A stretch of DNA of 64,000 nt from Vitreoscilla stercoraria DSM 513 (lineage in GTDB: Bacteria; Pseudomonadota; Gammaproteobacteria; Burkholderiales; Neisseriaceae). How positions within the stretch are numbered: position 1 is the first letter of the stretch; each line of letters opens with the position of its first letter. The stretch spans positions 200,704 through 264,703 of the forward strand of contig NZ_KB908018.1 of the NCBI RefSeq assembly GCF_000382305.1, read 5' to 3'. A program made the position numbers and the translations under genes. Under the pieces are notes generated by a model. It was not told where the DNA came from. It saw nothing but the letters and a program-made list of their open reading frames with translations, and searched no databases. Shown here one piece after another: positions 17,395 through 26,263 of this stretch.

Positions 17395-18069
17395 ATGTCT
17401 ACTCAAGATAATTTTAAGCGTCAGGCCGCGCGCAAAGCATTGGAATATGTACCACACGATGAGTATATTGGTGTGGGTTCGGGATCAACAGTGGCTATTT
17501 TCATTGAAGAATTGGCCAGTATCAAAGACCGTGTCCGTGGTGTGGTGGCTGCATCTATTGAGTCGCGTGATTTATTGGAACAACATGGCATCAAAGTAGT
17601 GGCATTGGCTGATGTGGGTAAATTGCCCGTTTATTTTGATGGTGCTGATGAAGTGAACCATTCTTTGCAAATGATTAAAGGTGGTGGTGCGGCATTATTG
17701 GGTGAAAAAATTGTGGCACATGCTTCACGCCAATTTATTTGCATGGCAGGTGAAAGCAAATACGTGTCTAAATTGGGTGCGTTTCCATTGCCTGTTGAAG
17801 TCGTACCATTTGCCCGTTCTTGGGTGGCATCTCAATTGGTTAAATTAGGCGGTCGTCCTGTTTTGCGTGAAGGCGTGATTACTCGTGGTGGTCATGAGAT
17901 TTTAGACGTGCATGATTTGGAAATCTATGAGCCTATGAAATTGGAAGATGAAATCAACCGCATTCCAGGCGTGATGGAAAATGGTGTGTTTGCACGCCAT
18001 CCTGCGGATGTTTTGATTTTGGGTCACTCTGACCGTGCAGAAGTCATTACTGTTAGCCATGTGAGCTGA
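17395..18069 (+). CDS. rpiA: Ribose-5-phosphate isomerase A
   Basis: Interconverts ribose 5-phosphate and ribulose 5-phosphate in the pentose phosphate pathway (224 aa). The phosphate loop GVGSGSTVAIF, the catalytic DGADEV and KGGGAALLGEKIVA are intact. GGGAALLGEK holds the lysine of the active site. A GGGAAG site precedes the ATG. A terminator follows the stop. Confidence 0.96.
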   Translation: MSTQDNFKRQAARKALEYVPHDEYIGVGSGSTVAIFIEELASIKDRVRGVVAASIESRDLLEQHGIKVVALADVGKLPVYFDGADEVNHSLQMIKGGGAALLGEKIVAHASRQFICMAGESKYVSKLGAFPLPVEVVPFARSWVASQLVKLGGRPVLREGVITRGGHEILDVHDLEIYEPMKLEDEINRIPGVMENGVFARHPADVLILGHSDRAEVITVSHVS

Positions 18070-18088
18070 TGGTTTTTGTTATTGTTAC

Positions 18089-18115
18089 GCCGATGCGATT
18101 GCATCGGCATTTTTC
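18089..18115 (+). terminator. Intrinsic terminator after rpiA
   Basis: An 8-bp stem GCCGATGC / GCATCGGC with a GATT loop is followed by ATTTTTC. Confidence 0.85.
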
Positions 18116-18130
18116 ATGGTGAGAAAAATC

Positions 18131-18685
18131 ATGGCTTATCGTTTGACACAAATTATTACCAAAACAGGCGACTCGGGCAATACGGGTTTGGGCGATGGCT
18201 CACGCGTGGCCAAAAGCAGTTTGCGCATTCATGCAATTGGCGAAGTGGATGAGCTCAATGCGCATTTAGGGGTGTTGTTGGCAATGGCGATACCTGAAGA
18301 CATTCAGCAAAAATTAACCCAAATTCAACACCAATTGTTTGATGTCGGCTCTGAATTGGCGGTGCCTGGTTGGAATGTCATTACTGAAAATTATTTGACC
18401 TTTTTGGAACACAGCGCTGCGGCTTGGTATGAAAATTTAAGTCCATTGGAAGAATTTATTTTGCCCGGTGGCTCAGCCCAAGCGGCACAAGTGCATGTGG
18501 TACGCACTGTTGCCCGTCGTGCGGAGCGCAGTGTGGTTGCTTTGCGCGCGGAAGATGAAACTATTTCTTTGAATTTGCAGCGTTATTTGAATCGTTTGAG
18601 TGATGTGTTTTTTATTTTGGGTCGTGAAATGAATCGCCGTTTGAATGTGTCTGATGTCTTATGGCAGAAAAATCACACTGCCTGA
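18131..18685 (+). CDS. Cob(I)yrinic acid a,c-diamide adenosyltransferase (PduO type)
   Basis: An ATP:cob(I)alamin adenosyltransferase (184 aa) that makes adenosylcobalamin. The PduO-type ATP-binding opening TKTGDSGNTGLGDGSRVAKSS is present, and VARRAERSVVAL carries the catalytic arginines near residue 125. ATG 18131 follows a GGTGAG site; a GTG at 18116 would start inside the rpiA terminator. No cobalamin synthesis genes are nearby, so a salvage role is likely. Its end overlaps the region just before the nuclease gene. Confidence 0.9.
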   Translation: MAYRLTQIITKTGDSGNTGLGDGSRVAKSSLRIHAIGEVDELNAHLGVLLAMAIPEDIQQKLTQIQHQLFDVGSELAVPGWNVITENYLTFLEHSAAAWYENLSPLEEFILPGGSAQAAQVHVVRTVARRAERSVVALRAEDETISLNLQRYLNRLSDVFFILGREMNRRLNVSDVLWQKNHTA

Positions 18686-18702
18686 TTTTAAAGGATGGCA
18701 GT

Positions 18703-19281
18703 ATGTTCAAACCATGTATGGTAATTGTGGCAAGCTTTTTGCTAATCTCTTGTGCACAAGCGCAAAGTGACGACCATATCTTGACTGCGTGCCAGCAATG
18801 GCAGTCTGTAAACATGGCGCAATATGCTAAAAACAATGTCAAACAATATTCAGGACGCATTGTTAAAATCAGTGATGGTGATACGGTACAAATTCAAGAC
18901 ACACACGGTCAAAAACACCGTGTGCGTTTGGCTTTTATTGATGCACCAGAAATGCGGCAAGCGGCAGGCAAAGAGAGCTTCAAAAATTTGCAAAACATGT
19001 TGAGTCGCCAAAAAACAGTCCAAGTGCAAGTGACAGACATAGACCAATACCAACGCCAAGTGGCGATTGTGTGGCAAGGTGATGTGGATGTGAATGCAAG
19101 CCAATTGGCACAGGGATTGGCTTGGCATTACGATTCTATTGCCAAAAAACAGCAGCAAGTGGATGCTTATCGTTATTATCAATGTTTGCATCAACAGGCT
19201 CAAAAGCAGCGTGTAGGTTTGTGGCGCAATCATCAAGCACAAGCACCATGGGCATTTCGCCAATCTGAGCGCGCACAATAA
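18703..19281 (+). CDS. Exported thermonuclease-family (SNase-like) protein
   Basis: A 192-aa SNase-domain protein with an N-terminal hydrophobic signal and a possible lipobox (LISC, Cys about residue 17), so secreted or lipid-anchored. The nuclease motif is SDGDTVQIQD followed by HRVRLAFIDAPEM, where Asp and Arg correspond to staphylococcal nuclease metal and catalytic residues. The start at ATG 18703 is chosen because AAGGATGGCAGT precedes it; an upstream ATG (18661) lies inside the preceding gene. Likely role is extracellular or periplasmic DNA/RNA degradation. Confidence 0.82.
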   Translation: MFKPCMVIVASFLLISCAQAQSDDHILTACQQWQSVNMAQYAKNNVKQYSGRIVKISDGDTVQIQDTHGQKHRVRLAFIDAPEMRQAAGKESFKNLQNMLSRQKTVQVQVTDIDQYQRQVAIVWQGDVDVNASQLAQGLAWHYDSIAKKQQQVDAYRYYQCLHQQAQKQRVGLWRNHQAQAPWAFRQSERAQ

Positions 19282-19297
19282 TAAAGTATCAAAAAGT

Positions 19298-19930
19298 ATG
19301 AACAAACAAATACGTTATGAAATTTTTAGCCGTTTGCGTGAGGCCAATCCACATCCAACCACAGAATTGGTTTTTGATGGTCCATTTCAATTGTTGATTG
19401 CAGTGTTGTTGTCAGCACAAACCACCGATGTGGCAGTGAACAAAGTGACGGCAGTTTTGTTCGATTTGGCACCCAATCCACAAGCGATGTTAGCACTGGG
19501 CGAAGAAAAAGTGCGTGACACCATTAAAACGATTGGTTTATACAAAACCAAAGCTGCCCATGTGATAGCAACTTGTGATGCGATATTGAACCATTTTGGC
19601 GGTCAAGTGCCTCAAACTCGTGAGGCTTTGGAAACCTTGCCAGGAGTTGGGCGTAAAACAGCCAATGTGGTACTCAATACTGCGTTTGGTCAGCCAACGA
19701 TGGCGGTAGATACGCATATTTTTCGGGTGGGTAATCGAACAGGTATTGCCAAAGGCAAAAATGTGCGCGAAGTGGAAGACCAATTGGTCAAACACATTCC
19801 CAAAGAGTTTATGGTGGATGCGCACCACTGGTTGATTTTGCATGGGCGTTATACATGTAAGGCATTGAAACCGCAGTGTGCGACCTGTTTGATTGAAGAT
19901 TTGTGCGATTACAAAGCTAAAGCCTTGTAA
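19298..19930 (+). CDS. nth: Endonuclease III
   Basis: A base-excision-repair glycosylase/AP lyase (210 aa) for oxidised pyrimidines. The helix-hairpin-helix with the catalytic Lys is LPGVGRKTANVVL, and the catalytic Asp is in VDTHIFRVGNR. The 4Fe-4S ligands follow the family spacing C-x6-C-x2-C-x5-C in CKALKPQCATCLIEDLC. Length matches E. coli Nth (211). Confidence 0.97.
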   Translation: MNKQIRYEIFSRLREANPHPTTELVFDGPFQLLIAVLLSAQTTDVAVNKVTAVLFDLAPNPQAMLALGEEKVRDTIKTIGLYKTKAAHVIATCDAILNHFGGQVPQTREALETLPGVGRKTANVVLNTAFGQPTMAVDTHIFRVGNRTGIAKGKNVREVEDQLVKHIPKEFMVDAHHWLILHGRYTCKALKPQCATCLIEDLCDYKAKAL

Positions 19931-20057
19931 AGCCATTAAATAAGCATATTATTTTTATGGTAAAAGTGCCATAATTTTAAATCCAATCCATGTATTGCTA
20001 TGGATATACAAAACAATAGAACAGTGCAGTCAGCAGAAGTCAAATAAAGGATAATGT

Positions 20058-21548
20058 GTGAATAAAATCACGTTAATGGCCGCTGCGTGTGTTACCGCTT
20101 TGACGTTAAGCGCTTGTGACAAACCAGAGTGGTTAGTAAAAAAAGACGATCGCAATAATACAGAATATGTACAGGAGGTTAAGCCTGCTGACAATAACTC
20201 TGTAGCCATGTTGTTGCCGGATTTTACCAAATTGGTGAATGAGCAAGGTGCGACGGTGGTGAGCATACAGGCAGTGAAGCAAGGTAGCATGGGGACGTAT
20301 GAGGGTACGAGCAGCGAAGAAGATCCCATGTTGGAATATTTTCGTCGCTTGATTCCTGATTTTCCAGGGGCACCTGCTAATCCAGAAGACGATGATGGTG
20401 CTAGCTTTGGTTCGGGTTTTATTATTAGCAATGATGGCTATATTTTGACCAATACTCATGTGGTCAGTGGAACCGACTCTATTCGTGTGGTATTGACGGA
20501 TAAACGTGAGTTTGAAGCCAAGTTAGTCGGTTCAGATACACAATCTGATGTGGCGGTATTGAAAATTGAAGCCAAAGATTTGCCCGTGGTGAAATTGGGC
20601 AAGCCAGATGAATTGCGCGTGGGTGAATGGGTTGCGGCGATTGGTGCACCATTTGGTTTTGACAATACTGTCACTGCAGGTATTGTGTCAGCAAAAGGCC
20701 GTTCTTTGCCTAACGAAAGCTATACACCTTTCATTCAAACAGATGTGGCCATCAATCCTGGTAATTCAGGCGGCCCATTGTTCAATTTGAAAGGCGAAGT
20801 TATCGGTATCAATTCGCAAATTTACAGCCGCTCAGGTGGTTTTATGGGCATTTCATTTGCAATTCCAATTGATGTTGCAACCAATGTTGCTGACCAATTG
20901 AAACAATACGGTCGTGTGCGTCGTGCGCAATTAGGTGTCATCATTCAAGAAGTATCGTTTGATTTGGCCAAATCATTCAAATTAGATAAACCCAGTGGTG
21001 CTTTGGTGGTGAAAGTATTGCCAAATGGTCCAGCTGAAAAAGCCAAACTGCAAGTACGCGACATCATTTTAAAAGTCAATGGCAATGTGGTGGAGCGTTC
21101 TAGTGATTTGCCTGTGTTGATTGGTGCGATGAAACCAGGCAGTAAGATTGAATTAACCGTATGGCGAGATTCTAAAGAAGTCAAAGTAGCAGTGGAATTG
21201 TCAGAGTTGACCGGTGAAAGTACGGTCACTGTGCCGAACTTTAATCAAAATGATGGCAGTGATACTCGCAGTCGCATTGTGGTGCCGGAAGTGGGCTTGT
21301 CTTTGGTGGCATTGTCAGCGGAAGAGTCTAAGCAGCGTGATATTGCTGGTGGCTTATTGGTGGTTGAGGCACAAGGTTTTGCGGCCGCTTCGGGTTTGAT
21401 GGCAGGTGACATTATTATCTCCGCAGGTCCGAATCCTTTGACCGATGAAAAAACTTTTAAACAAGCTTTGGCAGAAGCGAGTACAGCCGCGCCATTGTTT
21501 GTCATGCGTGACCAAGATACGTTCTTTTTGCCGTTGCGTGTGAAGTGA
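20058..21548 (+). CDS. Do-type periplasmic serine protease (DegP/DegQ/MucD family), lipoprotein signal
   Basis: An HtrA-family protease/chaperone (496 aa) of the envelope. The signal ends in a lipobox-like LSAC (Cys about residue 20), suggesting lipid anchoring, which is unusual for DegP but seen in Neisseriaceae. The catalytic triad is His in NTHVVSG, Asp in QSDVAVLKI and Ser in PGNSGGPLF. Two PDZ domains follow (about residues 285-380 and 405-490). GTG 20058 is used because AAAGGATAAT precedes it and no in-frame ATG fits. A terminator hairpin follows. Confidence 0.93.
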   Translation: MNKITLMAAACVTALTLSACDKPEWLVKKDDRNNTEYVQEVKPADNNSVAMLLPDFTKLVNEQGATVVSIQAVKQGSMGTYEGTSSEEDPMLEYFRRLIPDFPGAPANPEDDDGASFGSGFIISNDGYILTNTHVVSGTDSIRVVLTDKREFEAKLVGSDTQSDVAVLKIEAKDLPVVKLGKPDELRVGEWVAAIGAPFGFDNTVTAGIVSAKGRSLPNESYTPFIQTDVAINPGNSGGPLFNLKGEVIGINSQIYSRSGGFMGISFAIPIDVATNVADQLKQYGRVRRAQLGVIIQEVSFDLAKSFKLDKPSGALVVKVLPNGPAEKAKLQVRDIILKVNGNVVERSSDLPVLIGAMKPGSKIELTVWRDSKEVKVAVELSELTGESTVTVPNFNQNDGSDTRSRIVVPEVGLSLVALSAEESKQRDIAGGLLVVEAQGFAAASGLMAGDIIISAGPNPLTDEKTFKQALAEASTAAPLFVMRDQDTFFLPLRVK

Positions 21549-21561
21549 TATTTTGAGAAAT

Positions 21562-21590
21562 CAGGCAGCCTTGGGCTGCCTGTTGCTGTT
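21562..21590 (+). terminator. Hairpin terminator after the Do protease
   Basis: A 9-bp stem CAGGCAGCC / GGCTGCCTG with a TTG loop is followed by TTGCTGTTTG. The T tract is imperfect. Confidence 0.65.
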
Positions 21591-21600
21591 TGTGAGAAAG

Positions 21601-22695
21601 ATGAAAAATATGCAAAATTTAGCTCGTGGTCCTGTGATGGCCGATGTGGCAGCGTTTGAATTAACAGATATTGAACGTGCGCGTTTGTTGCGTCCTGAAA
21701 TCGGTGGTGTGATTTTATTTCGTCGCAACTTTTCTTCAGTAGCACAAATCAAAGCGTTGGTAGCAGACATCAAATCATTGCGTACGCCTGAATTGGTCAT
21801 CGCAGTGGATCATGAGGGTGGTCGAGTACAGCGTTTTATTGATGGTTTTACCCGTTTGCCAGCGATGGCGGTTTTGGGTCAAATGTGGCAAAACCAAGGT
21901 CAAGAAATGGCTTTGAATCAAGCCCGTGAAGTCGGTTGGGTATTGGCATCAGAACTGCGTGCTTGTGGCATTGACTTGTCGTTTACACCTGTTTTGGATT
22001 TGGATTGGGGTGCGTGCAGTGTGATTGGTAATCGCAGTTTTTCACAAGATGCACAAGAAGTGACAGCTTTGGCATTGGCATTGCAAGAAGGTTTAAAACA
22101 AGGCGGCATGAGCAGCTGTGGCAAGCATTTTCCAGGTCATGGTTTTGTAGAAGGTGACAGCCACCATGTTTTACCGCAAGACGAGCGTGAATTTGAAGTT
22201 TTATGGCAAAACGACATTGTACCGTTTGTACAGATGAGCGCAGCAGGCATGGGTGCGGTGATGCCTGCTCATGTGGTTTATCCTAAAATAGATGCTTTGC
22301 CTGCGGGCTTTTCACCATTTTGGTTGCAACAAATATTGCGTGATAAAGTCGGTTTTGATGGCATTATTTTTTCCGATGATTTGACCATGGAAGGAGCTTG
22401 TGGTGTGGGTGGGATTGTGGAACGCACGCAAATTTCTTTGGATGCAGGTTGTGACATTGCTTTGATTTGCAATCGTCCTGATTTGGTGGATGAACTGTTA
22501 CATCAATGGCAATGGGATGCAGCAGCACAACCTAAACTGGCGCAGCGTTGGGAATATGTGGTTGGTCAAAAAACGGTTGCTGAATTTGATGCATTGCTAC
22601 AAACACCTGAGTTTAAAGCCGCGCAGCAGCGTGTGGCATCTTTGGCTTCTGCTAAAGATTTGCTAGGTGGCGTTAAGGTGAATGAAGCATTTTAA
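21601..22695 (+). CDS. nagZ: Beta-N-acetylhexosaminidase NagZ
   Basis: A cytosolic glycoside hydrolase family 3 enzyme (364 aa) that removes GlcNAc from anhydromuropeptides in cell-wall recycling. The family motif KHFPGHGFVEGDSHH carries the catalytic dyad His, and IIFSDDLTMEGA contains the nucleophile Asp. VAVDHEGGRVQRF is also typical. The true start is ATG 21601 or 21610, because upstream codons cross the terminator hairpin. A small lipoprotein gene follows after 24 bases. Confidence 0.94.
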   Translation: MKNMQNLARGPVMADVAAFELTDIERARLLRPEIGGVILFRRNFSSVAQIKALVADIKSLRTPELVIAVDHEGGRVQRFIDGFTRLPAMAVLGQMWQNQGQEMALNQAREVGWVLASELRACGIDLSFTPVLDLDWGACSVIGNRSFSQDAQEVTALALALQEGLKQGGMSSCGKHFPGHGFVEGDSHHVLPQDEREFEVLWQNDIVPFVQMSAAGMGAVMPAHVVYPKIDALPAGFSPFWLQQILRDKVGFDGIIFSDDLTMEGACGVGGIVERTQISLDAGCDIALICNRPDLVDELLHQWQWDAAAQPKLAQRWEYVVGQKTVAEFDALLQTPEFKAAQQRVASLASAKDLLGGVKVNEAF

Positions 22696-22719
22696 TAATA
22701 GATGTTTCTAGGAGGCAGT

Positions 22720-23142
22720 ATGAAGACAGCGTGGATATTATTAGCAACAATGTGTTTGGGTGCTTGTGCCAATATTGGTAAACCTTCTATACAATCTGCC
22801 AGCAGTTTACAAGGTCATTGGCAATTGCTAGAAGCTTCGTCTGCTGCGGTTCCGTCTGAGGGCGTGCGTGCAAAGGTTTTGCAATTTGATACTGAGCAAT
22901 CTCGCGTTTCAGGCAGCGTAGGCTGTAATCAATTAATGAGCGCTTATGCCAGCAATGGTGCATTGATTCAGTTTAAAGGTATTGCTACTAGTCGTATGGC
23001 TTGTTCGCCTGATTCTGTCATGCAGTTTGAGTACAAAGTCATTCGCAATTTGGAAAGTGTGTCTTCATGGCGTATTGAAGGTGATAAACTGCTGTTATTG
23101 GATGCTTCTAAAAATACTGTTTTAAAATTGAAGCGTATGTGA
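22720..23142 (+). CDS. META-domain lipoprotein (HslJ-like)
   Basis: A 140-aa lipoprotein: a signal with lipobox LGAC (Cys about residue 15), then a META/HslJ domain with the conserved elements GHWQLLEA, VSGSVGCNQLMSAYA and IATSRMAC. The domain occurs in heat-shock protein HslJ and Leishmania META1; its molecular role is unclear. An excellent AGGAGG site is 7 bases before ATG 22720, so the longer frame from 22702 is rejected. Confidence 0.85.
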   Translation: MKTAWILLATMCLGACANIGKPSIQSASSLQGHWQLLEASSAAVPSEGVRAKVLQFDTEQSRVSGSVGCNQLMSAYASNGALIQFKGIATSRMACSPDSVMQFEYKVIRNLESVSSWRIEGDKLLLLDASKNTVLKLKRM

Positions 23143-23170
23143 GCATAATCCTGCAAGGCTTGGTTTTGAG

Positions 23171-23201
23171 GCGTCCTGTAAAACTTACAGGACGCTTTTT
23201 T
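23171..23201 (+). terminator. Terminator formed by an inverted pair of DUS-like words
   Basis: GCGTCCTGTAA (23171-23181) and TTACAGGACGC (23185-23195) form an 11-bp stem with a 3-base loop, followed by six T residues. Confidence 0.9.
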
Positions 23202-23254
23202 GATGGCTTTTGGGTTAAAATCATTCTTTTTTAACGCAGACGGAATACAGCTTC

Positions 23255-24340
23255 ATGAGCACGGATGATTTACTGAAACCGCACCGAGATGCTATTGACA
23301 GCATCGACCAAACCATTTTGAGTTTGTTAAATGAACGTGCCGCCCATGCACGCGCTATTGGGGAATTAAAAGGCAGCGGTGTGGTTTACCGTCCTGAACG
23401 TGAAGCACAAGTGTTGCGCCGCATTCAAGAGTTGAATGGTGGTTTGGGTGGCTTGTTATCTAATGAGGCGGTGGCACGGTTGTTCCGTGAAATCATGAGT
23501 GAGTGTTTGGCGGTAGAGCGCCCATTGACCATCACGTATTTGGGTCCTGAAGGCACGTTCACGCAGCAAGCAGCGAATAAGCATTTCGGTCATGCCGCTC
23601 ACACGCAACCTTGTGCGACGATAGATGAAGCGTTTCGTTTGGTCGAAGCACGTCAGGCGGATTATGTGGTGGCGCCAGTTGAAAATTCAACCGAAGGCGC
23701 AGTGGGTCGCACTTTGGATTTGTTGGTAGCATCGCCTTTGAAAGCTTGTGGTGAAGTGGTTTTGCGCATACACCATCATTTATTGCGCAAAGTGGCGAAT
23801 CAAGAAGGCATTACCAAAGTGTATGCGCATGCTCAAGCTTTGTCGCAATGCCATGAGTGGTTGAATAAAAATTTGCCTAGCCATGTGGCGCGTGTGGCAG
23901 TTGCTAGCAATGCACGTGCGGCGCAATTGGCAGCTGAAGATGAAACGGCAGTGGCGATTGCTTCTCAAGCGGCGGCAGAACGTTTTGAATTGTGTAAATT
24001 GGCTTCTAATATTGAAGATGAGCCGAATAACACCACCCGTTTTTTGGTGTTGGGTCACCAAACCACAGGTGCCAGCGGCATAGACAAAACGTCTTTGATT
24101 GTCTCAGCACCCAATAAAGTGGGTACGGTACATGAGTTGCTACATGCTTTGTCTGAGAACGGTGTGTCTATGAGCAAATTGGAAAGCCGTCCATCCAAAG
24201 TGGGTTTGTGGGAATATGTGTTTTTCATTGATGTGGAAGGCCATGTAGAAGACGAACATGTTAAAAATGCGTTGGCAGATTTACAAGAGCGGGCGGCATT
24301 CTTGAAAATTGTGGGCGCTTATCCTAAGGCGGTATTGTGA
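23255..24340 (+). CDS. pheA: Bifunctional chorismate mutase / prephenate dehydratase
   Basis: The P-protein of phenylalanine synthesis (361 aa). Residues 1-90 are the AroQ chorismate mutase (LLNERAAHARAIGELK, YRPEREAQVLRRI). Residues about 95-275 are prephenate dehydratase, with YLGPEGTFTQQAA and the catalytic NNTTRFLVLG. A C-terminal ACT domain (about 280-360) has the Phe-binding ESRPSKVGLWEYVFF. Feedback by phenylalanine is expected from the ACT motif. It overlaps the next gene by one base (TGATG). Confidence 0.97.
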   Translation: MSTDDLLKPHRDAIDSIDQTILSLLNERAAHARAIGELKGSGVVYRPEREAQVLRRIQELNGGLGGLLSNEAVARLFREIMSECLAVERPLTITYLGPEGTFTQQAANKHFGHAAHTQPCATIDEAFRLVEARQADYVVAPVENSTEGAVGRTLDLLVASPLKACGEVVLRIHHHLLRKVANQEGITKVYAHAQALSQCHEWLNKNLPSHVARVAVASNARAAQLAAEDETAVAIASQAAAERFELCKLASNIEDEPNNTTRFLVLGHQTTGASGIDKTSLIVSAPNKVGTVHELLHALSENGVSMSKLESRPSKVGLWEYVFFIDVEGHVEDEHVKNALADLQERAAFLKIVGAYPKAVL

Positions 24341-24927
24341 TGCAAAAAATTGCAGTGTATTGCGGCTCAAATTTTGGTGAATCCAAAAATTATTTTGATG
24401 CGACGCAAGAGTTAGGACGCTTGTTGGCTGAGCAAAATTTGGGCTTGGTGTATGGCGGTGGTAAAGTGGGTTTGATGGGTACGATTGCCGATGCGGTTTT
24501 GGCACATGGTGGTCATGTCACTGGCGTGATTCCAACTTTTTTGCGTGAGTTGGAAAAAGCGCATGATGGTTTGAGTGAGTTGATTGAAACGCCTGATATG
24601 ACCGTACGCAAACAAGAAATGATTGTTCGAGCCGATGCGTATATTGCCATGCCCGGTGGCGTGGGGACGTTTGAAGAATTGTTTGAAGTGTTGTCTATGG
24701 GACAATTGCGTTTGCAACAAAAACCGATTGGTTTGTTGGACGTGGATGGTTTTTATCAGCCCTTATTGGCTTTGATTGAGCAAGCCATCACATCGGGTTT
24801 CATGCCTGAAAGCAATCGCACATTGATGGTGGTCGACAGCAATCCGCAAACTTTATTAGACAAGATGCGTGCTTATGAGCCGGTGTACACACAAAAATGG
24901 CATCAGCCACAATGGATGCAAGATTGA
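24340..24927 (+). CDS. LOG-family nucleoside 5'-monophosphate phosphoribohydrolase
   Basis: A TIGR00730/LOG protein (195 aa). Members cleave the N-glycosidic bond of nucleotides such as cytokinin ribotides or pyrimidine/purine 5'-monophosphates. The Rossmann opening VYCGSNFGESKNYF, the active-site PGGVGTFEELFE and the internal LVYGGGKVGLMG are all conserved. ATG 24340 overlaps the pheA stop. The physiological substrate here is unknown. Confidence 0.9.
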   Translation: MQKIAVYCGSNFGESKNYFDATQELGRLLAEQNLGLVYGGGKVGLMGTIADAVLAHGGHVTGVIPTFLRELEKAHDGLSELIETPDMTVRKQEMIVRADAYIAMPGGVGTFEELFEVLSMGQLRLQQKPIGLLDVDGFYQPLLALIEQAITSGFMPESNRTLMVVDSNPQTLLDKMRAYEPVYTQKWHQPQWMQD

Positions 24928-25652
24928 AATCGGTTTGGATTGCAGGGGCGGGCTATTTGGGTCGCCCTTTGGCGCAGCAATTGGCAGCGCAAGCGTATCG
25001 CATCGTTGCCAGTAGCCGCCATGAATTAAGCGGTGTGAATTGGCATTATTGGGATTTTCAGGCCGCTTTGCTTGTGCAAGATTTTCAACAAACAGATGTG
25101 TGGGTGGTGTTGTTGCCGCCATCTGGGGCGGTGGATTATGTGGCGCAGATGCAAGTGTTGTGCGAGCAAGCGCAAGCGGCAAACATTCGCCATGTGGTTT
25201 ATACTTCTTCGACTTCGGTGTATGGCGATGCCGCGCGGGTCTGCGATGAACGCAGTCCCATTGCACCGCAAACCGAATCTGCGCGCAAAATAGCAGCTTG
25301 TGAAAACATTTGGTTGCAAAGTGGTTTGCCACATATCAGCGTGTTGCGTTTGGGCGGCCTGTATGATGATGAACGCCATCCTGCCAAGCGTTTGAGTGGG
25401 CGCGTGGACATTGCGGGCGGAAATCAAGTGGTCAATGTCGTACACCGTCAACACGCTATACAAGCTTTAATCGATGTGGTGCAACAGCCGAAAGAGTCTG
25501 TTTTGAACATTGTCGAACGCGGGCATCCGACCCGTGCCGAGTTTTATACCGCAGAGGCGGCTCGTTTGGGTTTGCCTGTGCCTGTTTTCAATGTCGATGA
25601 TGCCCACCGTGGTAAAGTCATTGTCAGTTGCCATCAGCACTGGTCATTTTAA
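24912..25652 (+). CDS. NAD-dependent epimerase/dehydratase-like protein (YeeZ-like)
   Basis: A Rossmann-fold SDR protein (246 aa) with the dinucleotide-binding motif GAGYLGRPLAQQL at the N terminus and the extended-SDR segment YTSSTSVYGDA. It lacks an obvious YxxxK catalytic pair in the classical spacing, as in other YeeZ/SDR-a5-like members, so catalytic activity is uncertain. It overlaps the LOG gene by 16 bases; ATG 24897 is an alternative start. ubiJ follows 12 bases later. Confidence 0.75.
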   Translation: MDARLKSVWIAGAGYLGRPLAQQLAAQAYRIVASSRHELSGVNWHYWDFQAALLVQDFQQTDVWVVLLPPSGAVDYVAQMQVLCEQAQAANIRHVVYTSSTSVYGDAARVCDERSPIAPQTESARKIAACENIWLQSGLPHISVLRLGGLYDDERHPAKRLSGRVDIAGGNQVVNVVHRQHAIQALIDVVQQPKESVLNIVERGHPTRAEFYTAEAARLGLPVPVFNVDDAHRGKVIVSCHQHWSF

Positions 25653-25664
25653 AGGAATCTCAAG

Positions 25665-26225
25665 ATGTGGATCAGTCATGCGCTCATCAATCATTTGTTG
25701 TTACAACAAGAGCATTTAAAACAAGCATTCAGCTTTTTAGCAGGACGCAGCTTGCGTTTGACTGCTTTGGGTGTGAATGTGGACATGCTCATTGGTGAAG
25801 AAGGTTATGTCCATACATTGCCTGCCGAAATAGCCACCGAATGCCATATCACCATACAAGGCGATGCATGGAGCAAATTGTTGCAATCGAAAGCGTTGGG
25901 CGTGGGCGATATCAGCATTGATGGCGATGCAGATTTGGCGATGCAAGTATTGGCGATTTTCAGTCAATTGGAATATGAGCCATATGTTGATGCCACACGT
26001 TTGTTTGGCAATACGATGGCGAGCCATTTGGATCATACCGCCAAAACATTGTTTGCCAATGTGCAAGCGATGGTGGCGCGAGTAGAAGGTGAAGTGAAAG
26101 ATTTTATGTTGGAGCAAAATGCGCCTGTGGTGTCGGCAGCGCAATGGCAACAACACAGCGAAGCGATTGATGCTTTGCGCGATGATGTGGCACGCTTGCA
26201 AGCGCGTTTGCATCGTCTTCAATAA
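25665..26225 (+). CDS. ubiJ: Ubiquinone biosynthesis accessory factor UbiJ
   Basis: An SCP2-domain protein (186 aa) which in E. coli binds lipids and helps assemble the ubiquinone-synthesis metabolon. The SCP2 fold covers about residues 10-110 (RSLRLTALGVNVDMLIGEEGYV). The C-terminal half is helical (WQQHSEAIDALRDDVARLQARL), a probable coiled coil. It sits directly upstream of ubiB, the usual ubiJ-ubiB order. AAGGAATCTCAAG precedes the ATG. Confidence 0.88.
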   Translation: MWISHALINHLLLQQEHLKQAFSFLAGRSLRLTALGVNVDMLIGEEGYVHTLPAEIATECHITIQGDAWSKLLQSKALGVGDISIDGDADLAMQVLAIFSQLEYEPYVDATRLFGNTMASHLDHTAKTLFANVQAMVARVEGEVKDFMLEQNAPVVSAAQWQQHSEAIDALRDDVARLQARLHRLQ

Positions 26226-26239
26226 TTTACAGGACGCTT
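26226..26239. repeat. DUS-like word, single, between ubiJ and ubiB
   Basis: TTTACAGGACGCTT begins at the ubiJ stop codon end. Confidence 0.8.
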
Positions 26240-26263
26240 AAACGCGCGGTTTGGAATGGCTTT